Below are positions 25,692 to 33,820 of a DNA stretch of 43,295 bases, one piece after another. How positions within the stretch are numbered: the first letter of the stretch is position 1; every line of letters begins with the position of its first letter. Source of the stretch: JABCPO02 sp052174015 (GTDB taxonomy: Bacteria > Bacillota > Clostridia > TANB77 > CAG-508); assembly GCA_052174015.1 (NCBI GenBank), contig JBQMXM010000009.1:1-43295 (forward strand). Direction: 5' to 3'. A model generated the notes under the pieces. It had not been told where the DNA came from. It did no database searches and worked only from the letters and a program-made list of their open reading frames with translations. Both the position numbers and the translations under genes were made by a program.

Positions 25692-26483
25692 CTAACTACC
25701 AATATATTCATTATTTAATTCTTTTTTAATATTATTTAAATCATTATATATATGATTAATATTTGTTTTAATATTATCATAATTAATACTATCAATATTC
25801 CCTGTATTAATATCTATAAATTTCATAGATGTAGTATCATTAATATGTCCATTAGGAGATATTAATTCATTAGAAGATTTTAAAATTAAAGTATCTCCTG
25901 TATGAATAGAAGCCGGAAAAGAAATATTTTCATTTAAATTCTTCTTATCAATAATATTATTCCAAAAAATATTTGTAGTATATATGTTTTTTGGAGCTTG
26001 TTTCTTTTGGTCTTGTGTAACTAAATTATTAAAGCCTTTTTTTAATCTTCTTCCATATTCTACTTTGTATGATTGAGTATCATCTGGAATATCAATATAC
26101 CAAGAATTAGCAAAATCATTAACCGTTACTTCAAATTGAATATCATTAGACTTACTTTTTACAATTAAAATCGGATAAGAATCTTCAAAAAAAGTATCAC
26201 CATATGCTTCTAAAAGAGCTTCTTTTTGTCTAGTTGAAATATCCCAATACACAAAAAGTCTTTTAGGAGTTTGAGCAATAAGTCTAACAGTAGACTCATT
26301 ATATGATTGTGGTAACTCATAATATTCACTTATATATTCTTTTCTAGTTTCCTTTCTAAAAAGTGAGTTAAAAGACTTTTTAAGATTTAAAAGGAATTCT
26401 CTAGAAGAATTATATACAGTATTTTCATTTTGTTTTTTAGTTTTCTTCTTAATATTTTTATCTTGTGTAATTTCTTTTTTCAT
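25692..26483 (-). CDS. DUF4912 domain protein
   Basis: Of 263 residues, the first ~55 are basic and likely disordered (KKKTKKQNENTVYNSSREF). A DUF4912 domain occupies roughly 60-170: RLIAQTPKRLFVYWDIS, then a strand/turn segment, then NSWYIDIPDDTQSYKVEYG, the domain's conserved W-Y-x-D/E-[IV]-P block. The last ~60 residues are Asn/Ile-rich with a coiled-coil-like end. The domain often occurs beside GH57 branching enzymes in Firmicutes, as here, and may bind glucan, though this is not established. GGGATG precedes the ATG. First gene of a two-gene minus-strand operon. Confidence 0.85.
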   Translation of the reverse strand: MKKEITQDKNIKKKTKKQNENTVYNSSREFLLNLKKSFNSLFRKETRKEYISEYYELPQSYNESTVRLIAQTPKRLFVYWDISTRQKEALLEAYGDTFFEDSYPILIVKSKSNDIQFEVTVNDFANSWYIDIPDDTQSYKVEYGRRLKKGFNNLVTQDQKKQAPKNIYTTNIFWNNIIDKKNLNENISFPASIHTGDTLILKSSNELISPNGHINDTTSMKFIDINTGNIDSINYDNIKTNINHIYNDLNNIKKELNNEYIGS

Positions 26484-26620
26484 TAGTATTTATCATCCCT
26501 TTCTTATTCTAACTATAATATATTAAAAAGGTTAAAACTTCAATAAAAATTATCAATTTAAGTATAAAATGAAATAATAGATTACAAAATAGTAAAAAGG
26601 CTTTTCAAATATTAAAAAAT

Positions 26621-26641
26621 GTTGTATACTTTCTTATACAA
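26621..26641. promoter_or_regulatory. Inverted repeat between divergent genes
   Basis: GTTGTATA and TATACAAC pair around CTTTCT. The half site TTGTATA is the same as in the palindrome upstream of the peptide cassettes (8171-8189). A TATAAT at 26650-26655 follows, 44 nt before the 60-aa gene, so it may be an operator, or a hairpin within the minus-strand transcript. Confidence 0.35.
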
Positions 26642-26698
26642 CTTAATAATATAATTTAAAAATTACATATTTATTGTAATTTGAGGAGGTGAATTAAG

Positions 26699-26881
26699 AT
26701 GACATTAAAGGAAAAGATAAATTGTATCATTTCCAAAATAGATATGGAAAAAAACAAAAAAGTTTTAACCTATATCTTAAATCTATCCAAAATGGATATG
26801 ATTAAAAATATCTCAATAGTATACATACATGATAAAATGTATGTTGCTGTTAATAGGAAGATATTTTGTATAGAATCTTAA
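26699..26881 (+). CDS. Small hypothetical protein, 60 aa
   Basis: GAGGAGGTGA, a near-perfect ribosome binding site, lies 7 nt before the ATG. The product begins MTLKEKINCIISKIDMEKNK, has two short amphipathic helices and a strand-like end (ISIVYIHDKMYVAVNRKIF). It has two cysteines (C9, C57) and no membrane segment. I do not recognise it. It stands alone, divergent from the DUF4912/GH57 operon, with an inverted repeat upstream and a long AT hairpin downstream. The ribosome binding site and isolated position argue that it is translated. Confidence 0.65.
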   Translation: MTLKEKINCIISKIDMEKNKKVLTYILNLSKMDMIKNISIVYIHDKMYVAVNRKIFCIES

Positions 26882-26936
26882 AACAAGATTACAAGTTATT
26901 AATATTCATAGAATTAAAAAAGAACTAAAAAATGAG

Positions 26937-26998
26937 AAAATTTTACAAATTTTATAATTATTACTTTACAAGTAGTGAGTTTGAATTTGTAAAATTTT
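26937..26998 (+). terminator. Long AT hairpin after the 60-aa gene
   Basis: AAAATTTTACAAATT (26937-26951) pairs with AATTTGTAAAATTTT (26984-26998), a 15-bp stem with a 32-nt loop that itself contains ACTT/AAGT. A T-rich tail follows. The rest of the 495-bp gap 26882-27376 holds four AAATTT-type units near 27048 and the metG promoter and leader. Confidence 0.6.
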
Positions 26999-27158
26999 TT
27001 CTTTTACTTTATTTTTATTTTTATTTCTTATTAGATTTTTTTAGAGTATTTAAATTTAAATTTAAATTTATATTTATTTTAGATATATTAGATATATAAT
27101 ATGTTTTTAATATGTTTAAGTTTTATATACTAATGCAAATAACAATAGATTTTTTTGT

Positions 27159-27187
27159 TTGACAACAAATTATAGATGTGCTATAAT
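27159..27187 (+). promoter_or_regulatory. Consensus sigma-A promoter upstream of metG
   Basis: TTGACA (27159-27164) and TATAAT (27182-27187) are exactly 17 bp apart. The expected start near 27194 leaves a leader of about 180 nt before metG. Confidence 0.85.
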
Positions 27188-27201
27188 TTTAAAAAATAAA
27201 A

Positions 27202-27228
27202 ACCCGTCATACTAAAAGTGTGGTGGGT
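27202..27228 (+). promoter_or_regulatory. Hairpin at the 5' end of the metG leader
   Basis: ACCCGTCATAC (27202-27212) pairs with GTGTGGTGGGT (27218-27228) over 11 bp with three wobbles, loop TAAAA. A short GCATATTTTT tail follows, so it could end a short RNA or attenuate metG. The GC-rich block stands out in this AT-only gap. Confidence 0.5.
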
Positions 27229-27376
27229 GCATATTTTTAAATTTTATATAAATTTTGTGTATATTTATATGTATAATAATATAATATATTTTATTAAATA
27301 AAATAATTTAATAATTAAAATGTATTATATATTGTACAAAGAAAATAATATATAACTATATTAGTAAGGAGAATAA

Positions 27377-28987
27377 ATGAAAGATACATCAAAAAAAGCA
27401 TTTTATATTACAACACCTATATATTATCCAAATGGAAAATTTCATATAGGTACAGCATATACAACACATTTAGCTGATACATTAAAAAAATATAAGCAAC
27501 AAAGAGGTTATGATGTATATATGTCTACAGGTAACGATGAGCATGGACAAAAAATACAAGATACAGCTATTGAAAATGGTAAAACGCCACAAGAATTTGT
27601 AGACATTCAGGCAGAATATTCAAAAAAATTATGGGAAGAATTAAAAATAGATTATGATTTTTTTGTAAGAACAAGTGATGAAGCACATAAAGAAATAGTT
27701 CAAAAAATATTTACATATTTTAAAGAAAAAGGTGATATATATATAGGTAAATATAAGGGGAATTATTGTAAATCATGTGAATCATATTTTACAGATGCAC
27801 AAGCAGTTGATAAAAAATGTCCAGATTGTGGAAAAGATACAACATATATGGAAGAAGAAGCTTATTTCTTTAATATGAAAAAATATGTACCACAATTATT
27901 AGATTATTATGAAAAACATCCAGAATTTATATTACCAGAAAGTAGAAAAAATGAAATTGTAAATAATTTCTTAAAACCTGGACTTGAAGACTTATGTGTT
28001 ACAAGAACAAGTTTTGATTGGGGAGTAAAATTAAAAGAAGATCCAAAACATGTAATATATGTATGGCTTGACGCTTTAACAAATTATATTACATTATTAG
28101 GATATGGTAAAAAAGGAATTGGACTTGATAAAACTGAAGAATCAGAACAATTCCAAAGATATTGGCCTGCATCAGTACATATAGTAGGTAAAGATATAAT
28201 TAGATTCCATGGAATATATTGGCCTATATTTTTAATGGCTTTAGGATTAGAATTACCAAAAAGTATACTTGCACATAATTGGTATATTATGAAAGATGGT
28301 AAAATGAGTAAATCTAAAGGCAATGTAATCTATCCAGAACAAATAAGTAGAGAATATGGTACAGATGTATTAAAATATATGTTAGTAACACAAATGCCTT
28401 ATACACATGATGGTGTATTTACTGCAGAATCGTTTGTAACTACATATAATAATGAGCTTTCAAATGATTTTGGAAATTTAATACATAGAACAATTGGAAT
28501 GGTAAAAAAATATGATTTAATAACTGAATCAAAATTAGAATATTCAAAATATGTAGATAAAGAATTAGAACAACAAGTATTACAAACAGTAAAAGACTTT
28601 GAAGAAAGTTTTGAAGTTTTCATGATACAAAAAGCAAAAGATATATTATGGCAACAAATTTCTAATACAAATAAGTATATAGATTTAGTTAAACCATGGG
28701 AATTATATAAAGAAGGTAAAACAGAAGAACTTAATAAGTTTATATTTAATATATATAATGTATTAAGAATAATTAATATATTAATACAACCATTATTACC
28801 AGAAACATATTTTAAAATGAAAAAAATTCTAAACTTTACAGATGAACAATTAAAATACACATCTGAATTTAAATTTGAAGATATACAAATAAATCCTGAA
28901 TTAGATGCAGAACCATTATTTAATAGATTAGATAAAAGTGAAATAGATAAAATTTTAGGAATACTAAAATCTAATTCTCAAAACTAG
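27377..28987 (+). CDS. metG: Methionyl-tRNA synthetase
   Basis: It charges tRNA-Met and initiator tRNA. The 536 residues contain the class I HIGH motif as HIGT at 23-26 (YPNGKFHIGTAYTTH), STGNDEHGQK, a zinc knuckle with CKSCESYF and CPDCGK, and KMSKS at 309-313. The anticodon-binding helical domain follows. It ends there: the C-terminal EMAP/Trbp111 tRNA-binding domain of the ~660-residue Bacillus enzyme is absent, a known shorter form. AAGGAGA precedes the ATG. The leader has a hairpin but no T-box sequence that I can see. Confidence 0.98.
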   Translation: MKDTSKKAFYITTPIYYPNGKFHIGTAYTTHLADTLKKYKQQRGYDVYMSTGNDEHGQKIQDTAIENGKTPQEFVDIQAEYSKKLWEELKIDYDFFVRTSDEAHKEIVQKIFTYFKEKGDIYIGKYKGNYCKSCESYFTDAQAVDKKCPDCGKDTTYMEEEAYFFNMKKYVPQLLDYYEKHPEFILPESRKNEIVNNFLKPGLEDLCVTRTSFDWGVKLKEDPKHVIYVWLDALTNYITLLGYGKKGIGLDKTEESEQFQRYWPASVHIVGKDIIRFHGIYWPIFLMALGLELPKSILAHNWYIMKDGKMSKSKGNVIYPEQISREYGTDVLKYMLVTQMPYTHDGVFTAESFVTTYNNELSNDFGNLIHRTIGMVKKYDLITESKLEYSKYVDKELEQQVLQTVKDFEESFEVFMIQKAKDILWQQISNTNKYIDLVKPWELYKEGKTEELNKFIFNIYNVLRIINILIQPLLPETYFKMKKILNFTDEQLKYTSEFKFEDIQINPELDAEPLFNRLDKSEIDKILGILKSNSQN

Positions 28988-29065
28988 TATACAAAAGATT
29001 TAAAATGATTTAATAATATTCAAAATATAATAATATAATCTAGATTATATATAGAAGGATATGAT

Positions 29066-30490
29066 ATGAATGATAAAAATCGTGATACACAAAATATAGC
29101 TAATCAAATAAATAAGTCAAATAGCTTTCTTGAATATACTAAAAAAAGGGAAGCTATGGGACTTAATGTTATAAATGTAGCAAAAAAAGAAGAACAAATA
29201 GAATATCTACAAAAAAGACATTCAGAAACAAAAAATAAGAGTTTAGAAAATAACTTTAGTAATTTAAGTGCTTTAGAAAAACAACTTAATATAAAAAATG
29301 TAATAGTAAATTCTAAAAATCAAAAAGAATATTTGACAAGGACTAAAGAAAATAATTCAGAAAATATATTAGAAGATATATATAATGATAAATATTTAGA
29401 TAATAATCAAATAGAATTACATAGAAAAGAATTAGATAAAAATATCAATTTTGATATTGATAATAGTAGCAAAGATAATGCTATTACTAGTATAGATGAT
29501 AATCATTATATAAAAAAATATTATGGAGATATTAAAGACATTAAAGATATTAATGGAAACGTTACTCAAAATAATGAAGACACAGAAATATATAAAATAA
29601 CAGAAAACAAAAAAGAAACAAAAAATAAAATTTTTACAAAAAAAGAATTATCAAACATTATTAAAAATATAGAAGAAAAGATATATATAAAGCATAATGA
29701 AGATACTCAGTTAGATATAGATAAAAATGCAGATGAATTAAATAATATAACACTATTAACAAATGGAATAATTGTTAAAGGTGGATATATAGCAACAGAA
29801 GAATATAGGAAGCATAGAGATACACAAACAACAGTATTAAAAAGAAATATGGATAATAGAAGACAAGTTTTAAGAAATTCAGAAATGTTTGATGATGAAA
29901 TTTTAGAAAAACAAAAAAGATACAATGATGAAATACTAAAACCATATAAAAAATATGGTCAAATAATAAAAACAAATATACAAAATAAGGAGAATAAAGA
30001 GGAAAATACAATGGAAGACAAAGAAATATTTTTAACACAAGAAGGATATGATAATTTAGAACAAGAATTATCAAGATTAAAATCAAGTGAAAGAGATATA
30101 ATAGCTGAAAGAATTAAAGTTGCAAAAGCACATGGGGATTTATCAGAAAATGCAGAATATGATGAAGCAAAAAGAGCACAAGAAAATAATGAAAATCAAA
30201 TAGCAAGATTAGAATATATGTTAGAAGTTGCTCAAATAATTGATAGAGATGAAATAGACTTAGAAAGAGTACAAGTAGGAAATACAGTATATATAACAAA
30301 TATAGCTAATAAAAAAGAGCAAAAATATACAATAGTAGGAACAGCAGAAGCAAATATATTACAAGGTAAAATATCTAATGAATCACCAATAGCAAAATCA
30401 TTATTAGATGCAAAAGTTGGAGATATAGTACAAGTAGAAGCACCTATTGGTATTATAGAATACAAAGTTAAGAAAATAACTTTAGAATAA
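29066..30490 (+). CDS. greA: GreA elongation factor fused to a long N-terminal extension
   Basis: The last ~159 of 474 residues are a complete GreA: LTQEGYDNLEQELSRLKS, the coiled-coil tip AHGDLSENAEYDEAK with the acidic residues that enter the polymerase secondary channel, and a C-terminal domain (QVGNTVYITN ... GDIVQVEAPIGIIEYKV). GreA rescues backtracked polymerase by transcript cleavage. The first ~315 residues are unrecognised, Asn/Lys/Glu-rich and largely low complexity. An internal ATG at 30011 (codon 316) has GAGG at 29999-30002 and AAGGAG at 29987-29992, so free GreA may also be made. AGAAGGA precedes the first ATG. Confidence 0.88.
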   Translation: MNDKNRDTQNIANQINKSNSFLEYTKKREAMGLNVINVAKKEEQIEYLQKRHSETKNKSLENNFSNLSALEKQLNIKNVIVNSKNQKEYLTRTKENNSENILEDIYNDKYLDNNQIELHRKELDKNINFDIDNSSKDNAITSIDDNHYIKKYYGDIKDIKDINGNVTQNNEDTEIYKITENKKETKNKIFTKKELSNIIKNIEEKIYIKHNEDTQLDIDKNADELNNITLLTNGIIVKGGYIATEEYRKHRDTQTTVLKRNMDNRRQVLRNSEMFDDEILEKQKRYNDEILKPYKKYGQIIKTNIQNKENKEENTMEDKEIFLTQEGYDNLEQELSRLKSSERDIIAERIKVAKAHGDLSENAEYDEAKRAQENNENQIARLEYMLEVAQIIDRDEIDLERVQVGNTVYITNIANKKEQKYTIVGTAEANILQGKISNESPIAKSLLDAKVGDIVQVEAPIGIIEYKVKKITLE

Positions 30491-30555
30491 TCAAAACAAT
30501 TATTAAAAATTGTGTGAAATATTGATAAAATATTAATAAAATATTAAGAAAAAGT

Positions 30556-30600
30556 AAATATAGACAAACTATATTAAATATGATAGTTTGTCTATATTTT
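30556..30600 (+). terminator. Terminator after greA
   Basis: AAATATAGACAAACTAT (30556-30572) pairs perfectly over 17 bp with the arm 30583-30599, around a 10-nt loop and with a TTTT end. It is the longest perfect stem in the window. Confidence 0.85.
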
Positions 30601-30626
30601 AGTACATATTTTATTGAGTTTTCTGA

Positions 30627-30655
30627 TTGACAAAACTTAAGTACTATAGTATAAT
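30627..30655 (+). promoter_or_regulatory. Consensus promoter of rpsB-tsf-secG
   Basis: TTGACA (30627-30632) and TATAAT (30650-30655) with a 17-bp spacer. The start near 30662 leaves a ~145-nt leader. Confidence 0.85.
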
Positions 30656-30700
30656 TTTAGTGTATAGTAAGGGTATATACTAAAAAACAGTAAATTATAG

Positions 30701-30742
30701 TATGTAGGAAGTGGCACTAAATTCCTTGTGATATCCTATATA
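30701..30742 (+). promoter_or_regulatory. Structured rpsB leader
   Basis: TATGTAGGA (30701-30709) pairs with TCCTATATA (30734-30742) over 9 bp, enclosing a GC-richer segment with AGTGGCACT and TTGTGATA. It may be an autoregulatory S2-binding leader, by analogy with other ribosomal protein operons. In the 317-bp gap 30491-30807 nothing else stands out beyond the greA terminator and this promoter. Confidence 0.45.
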
Positions 30743-30807
30743 TGATGATTAATTTATGTAAGAATAACAAATAAAAGGTAACTTTTAAAAAATAGGAGGA
30801 AAGAAAT

Positions 30808-31557
30808 ATGTCAAAAGTGGCAATGAAAGAATTATTAGAAGCAGGTGTACATTTTGGTCACCAAACAAGAAAATGGAATCCAAAAATGAAAAAATATATA
30901 TTCCAAGCAAGAAACAATATACATATAATTGATTTACAAAAAACTTCAAAATTAATAGATGAAGCATATGATTATTTAAGAGAAGTTTCAAAAAATGGTG
31001 GAAATATATTATTTGTTGGAACAAAAAAACAAGCAGAACAACCAATCAAAGAAGCGGCATTAGAAACAAATTCATTCTATGTTAATCACAGATGGTTAGG
31101 AGGAATGCTTACAAACTTTAAAACTATCAAAAAAAGTATAATAACTCTAAAAAAATATGAAGCAATGAAAGAAGATGGAACATTTGAATTATTAACTAAA
31201 AAAGAAGTTTTATCAATAGAAAAAGAAATGGCTAAATTAGAAGCTAACTTAGGTGGAATCAAAGAAATGAAAAGAACACCAGATGTAATGGTAGTAGTAG
31301 ATCCAGGAAAAGAAGATATAGCAGTATTAGAAGCTAAAAGATTAAATATACCAATTATTGCATTAATAGATACAAATTGTGATCCTGATTTAATAGATTA
31401 TGTTATACCAGGAAATGATGATGCTATAAGATCAATATCATTAATCTTAAAAACATTATCAAAAGCAATTATTGAAGGTAGAGAAGGAGAAGCTGTAGAA
31501 AAAGTAGCTGAAGAATCAAAAAGAGAAGTAACAGAACAAGAAGAAATAACAGAATAA
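30808..31557 (+). CDS. rpsB: 30S ribosomal protein S2
   Basis: The 249 residues include MKELLEAGVHFGHQTRKWNP, IFQARNNIHIIDLQKT, NHRWLGGMLTNFKTI, PDVMVVVDPGKEDIAVLEA and VIPGNDDAIRSISL, all diagnostic of uS2. A short acidic tail follows. AGGAGGAAAG precedes the ATG. It heads the rpsB-tsf operon and may regulate it through the leader. Confidence 0.98.
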   Translation: MSKVAMKELLEAGVHFGHQTRKWNPKMKKYIFQARNNIHIIDLQKTSKLIDEAYDYLREVSKNGGNILFVGTKKQAEQPIKEAALETNSFYVNHRWLGGMLTNFKTIKKSIITLKKYEAMKEDGTFELLTKKEVLSIEKEMAKLEANLGGIKEMKRTPDVMVVVDPGKEDIAVLEAKRLNIPIIALIDTNCDPDLIDYVIPGNDDAIRSISLILKTLSKAIIEGREGEAVEKVAEESKREVTEQEEITE

Positions 31558-31584
31558 AAAAATATAAAGGGTATGGTGATAAAT

Positions 31585-32469
31585 ATGATAGATGCAAAAA
31601 TAGTTAAAGAATTAAGAGAAATAACAGGTGCAGGAATGATGGACTGCAAAAAAGCATTAGTAAAAGTAAATGGAGATATAGATAAAGCAGTTGACTATTT
31701 AAAAGAAAAAGGAATAGCAAAAGCAACAAAAAAATCTTCAAGAATAGCAGCAGAAGGACTAGTTGAAATATATGTTTCAGAAGATAATAAAGTAGCGTCA
31801 GCAATAGAAGTTAATGCAGAAACTGATTTCGTAGCAAAAAATGACGAATTTAAAGCTTTTGTTAAAGAATTAGCTAAAATAGTAGCAAAAACAAATCCAA
31901 GAGATTTAGAAGATTTAAAAACAAAAGAATATGAAAATGGAGTTACAGTTTTAGAAACTTTAACAAATAAAATTGCTACAATTGGTGAAAACATGAATAT
32001 TAGAAGATTTGAAAGAATTGAAACAGAAGGAATCGTAAGAGGATATTTACATGGAAATGGTAAAATTGCAGTACTTGTAGAAATAGAAGGTGGAAACATT
32101 GATGTAGCTGATGATATATGTATGCAAGTTGCAGCATTAAATCCAGAATTCTTAGATGAAACTCAAATTCCAGAAGATAGAGTAAATCACGAAAAAGAAA
32201 TATTAAAACAATTAACAATGAATGATAAAGCAAATGCATCAAAACCAGAAGCAGTTATTGAAAAAATAACTGAAGGAAGATTAAATAAATTCTTTGAAGA
32301 AATTTGTTTAGTACACCAAGCGTTTGTTAAAGAATCAAGCAAAAAAGTAAAAGATGTTTTAAAAGAAAATAATGCAAAAATAGTTAAGTATGTAAGATTT
32401 GAAAAAGGTGAAGGATTAGAAAAAAGAGTAGAAAACTTTGCAGAAGAAGTAATGGGACAATTAAAATAA
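31585..32469 (+). CDS. tsf: Elongation factor Ts
   Basis: EF-Ts recycles EF-Tu-GDP. The 294 residues have the N-terminal UBA-like module (VKELREITGAGMMDCKKAL), the TDFVAKNDEF core motif, and a second core subdomain with DVADDICMQVAALNPEFL. Length matches the family. The frame is open to ATG 31573, but that would overlap its own ribosome binding site; ATG 31585 follows GGTGAT with proper spacing and gives the usual N-terminus. It starts 27 nt after rpsB. Confidence 0.98.
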   Translation: MIDAKIVKELREITGAGMMDCKKALVKVNGDIDKAVDYLKEKGIAKATKKSSRIAAEGLVEIYVSEDNKVASAIEVNAETDFVAKNDEFKAFVKELAKIVAKTNPRDLEDLKTKEYENGVTVLETLTNKIATIGENMNIRRFERIETEGIVRGYLHGNGKIAVLVEIEGGNIDVADDICMQVAALNPEFLDETQIPEDRVNHEKEILKQLTMNDKANASKPEAVIEKITEGRLNKFFEEICLVHQAFVKESSKKVKDVLKENNAKIVKYVRFEKGEGLEKRVENFAEEVMGQLK

Positions 32470-32517
32470 TTAAAATATAATTATAATTTGATATTCCTAA
32501 AAAGAGGAGGAGATAAA

Positions 32518-32760
32518 ATGCACATAGTAAAAATGATTACATTAATAGCATTTTTTATAGTAGAAACTGTACTAATAGTACTTTGTCTATTACAATCAAA
32601 ACAAGATACAGGAGCCTCAGCTGCAATAATGGGTGGAGCTTCAGATAGTTTTTATGAAAAAAATAAAGGTAGAACAAAAGATGCAAAAATAGATAAAACA
32701 ATAGTTGGATTATTTATTTTAACAGTTATTTTAATAATAGCATTATACTTATTACCTTAA
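32518..32760 (+). CDS. secG: Preprotein translocase subunit SecG
   Basis: This 80-residue membrane protein has a first TM helix (about 6-25, IAFFIVETVLIVLCLL), then the conserved cytosolic loop SKQDTGASAAIMGGASDSFYEKNKGRTKD, here seen as two halves, and a second TM helix (61-79). The loop signature is typical of SecG, which assists SecYEG export. GAGGAGG at 32502-32508 decides for ATG 32518 over the open upstream frame. It follows tsf by 48 nt and ends in a terminator, without the usual rnr-smpB neighbours. Confidence 0.95.
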   Translation: MHIVKMITLIAFFIVETVLIVLCLLQSKQDTGASAAIMGGASDSFYEKNKGRTKDAKIDKTIVGLFILTVILIIALYLLP

Positions 32761-32763
32761 TAT

Positions 32764-32801
32764 AAAAGGCACTTATATATCAATTGATGTAAGTGTCTTT
32801 T
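32764..32801 (+). terminator. Terminator after secG
   Basis: AAAAGGCACTTA (32764-32775) pairs with TAAGTGTCTTTT (32790-32801) with one G-T pair; an inner ATCAATTGAT palindrome forms the loop. Confidence 0.8.
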
Positions 32802-32851
32802 ATTTATATTATATTTATGATATATTATGAATAATGAGGTGAATATAACAT

Positions 32852-33820
32852 ATGGAAGAAAAAAGTATTATAGAAAAATTAAGTATAGGTAAAAAAATAA
32901 ATAAGATATTACCATATAATATGAATAATATAAAAGTATATGCATTTGTCGGACCATCAGGTACAGGAAAAAGTTATAGAGCACAACAAATAGCATATGA
33001 ACATGAACTTGAGAGTATAATAGATGATGGATTATTAATAAAAGGAACTAGAGTTATAGCTGGAGTATCAGCTAAAAGAGCTAAAACTAAGGTGCAAACA
33101 GTAAAAGCAGCATTGTTTTCAACATCAGAAGAACAAGAAAGAATTATATCAGGTTTTAAGAAAGAAAAAATAAAGTCTGTACTGATTTTAGGAACATCAG
33201 ATGAAATGGTACAAAAAATACAAGAAAATTTAAGATTACCTAAAATATCTGAAATAATATATATACGAGAAGTTGCAACAGAAGAAGAAATGAAAAAAGC
33301 TGTAGAAATTAGAAGAACACAAGGAAAACACATTGTGCCTGTTCCAACATTTGAAATAAAAAAAGACTTTTCAGGAATATTATTAGATCCACTACAAATA
33401 TTTAAACATAAGAAAAACGTAAAAGTGGGAACACATGATAGGTCAATAATTCGTCCTAAATTTAGCTATTTAGGTAGATTTACTATAAAAGATAAAGCGT
33501 TTAGAGATTTAATACATATAATTATAGAAAGTTATGAAGGAATTTATGATGTTACTAAAATATATATAGATAAACCAGAAGAAACAGAATTAATATACTT
33601 ATCTTTAGATATAGTTATTTGTTATGGATTTAATATTATAGATACAATAACATCATTAAAAGAAGAAATCCGTGAAGAAATAGAGAAGACAACTGCTGTT
33701 AATGTATCAGATATTGATATTAAAGTTGTAAATATTGAAACAGACAAAGATAAATTAAAACAAAAAAAATTAAGATACTCTAAAAGAATAAAAATATTAA
33801 AAGAAAAGGAATTGTTATGA
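32852..33820 (+). CDS. P-loop ATPase fused to an Asp23/Gls24-like domain
   Basis: The 322 residues begin with a P-loop segment: VYAFVGPSGTGKSYRAQQIA, Walker A GPSGTGKS at 34-41, and a Rossmann-like half with SVLILGTSDEMV. The last ~90 residues (VTKIYIDK, then LDIVICYGFNIIDTITSLKEEI and VNVSDIDIKVVNIE) follow the Asp23/Gls24 pattern of an envelope-stress-linked alpha/beta domain. GAGGTGA precedes the ATG. It ends in TGA, the only such stop among the genes here, within an ATGA overlap with cmk, so the two are coupled. The role is unknown; no TM segment is seen. Confidence 0.8.
   Translation: MEEKSIIEKLSIGKKINKILPYNMNNIKVYAFVGPSGTGKSYRAQQIAYEHELESIIDDGLLIKGTRVIAGVSAKRAKTKVQTVKAALFSTSEEQERIISGFKKEKIKSVLILGTSDEMVQKIQENLRLPKISEIIYIREVATEEEMKKAVEIRRTQGKHIVPVPTFEIKKDFSGILLDPLQIFKHKKNVKVGTHDRSIIRPKFSYLGRFTIKDKAFRDLIHIIIESYEGIYDVTKIYIDKPEETELIYLSLDIVICYGFNIIDTITSLKEEIREEIEKTTAVNVSDIDIKVVNIETDKDKLKQKKLRYSKRIKILKEKELL

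Noticed and set aside
27188..27376. T-box riboswitch in front of metG
   Set aside because: No specifier stem or GGGUGG-type antiterminator pattern is seen; the GGTGGG at 27222-27227 is part of the simple hairpin at 27202-27228.
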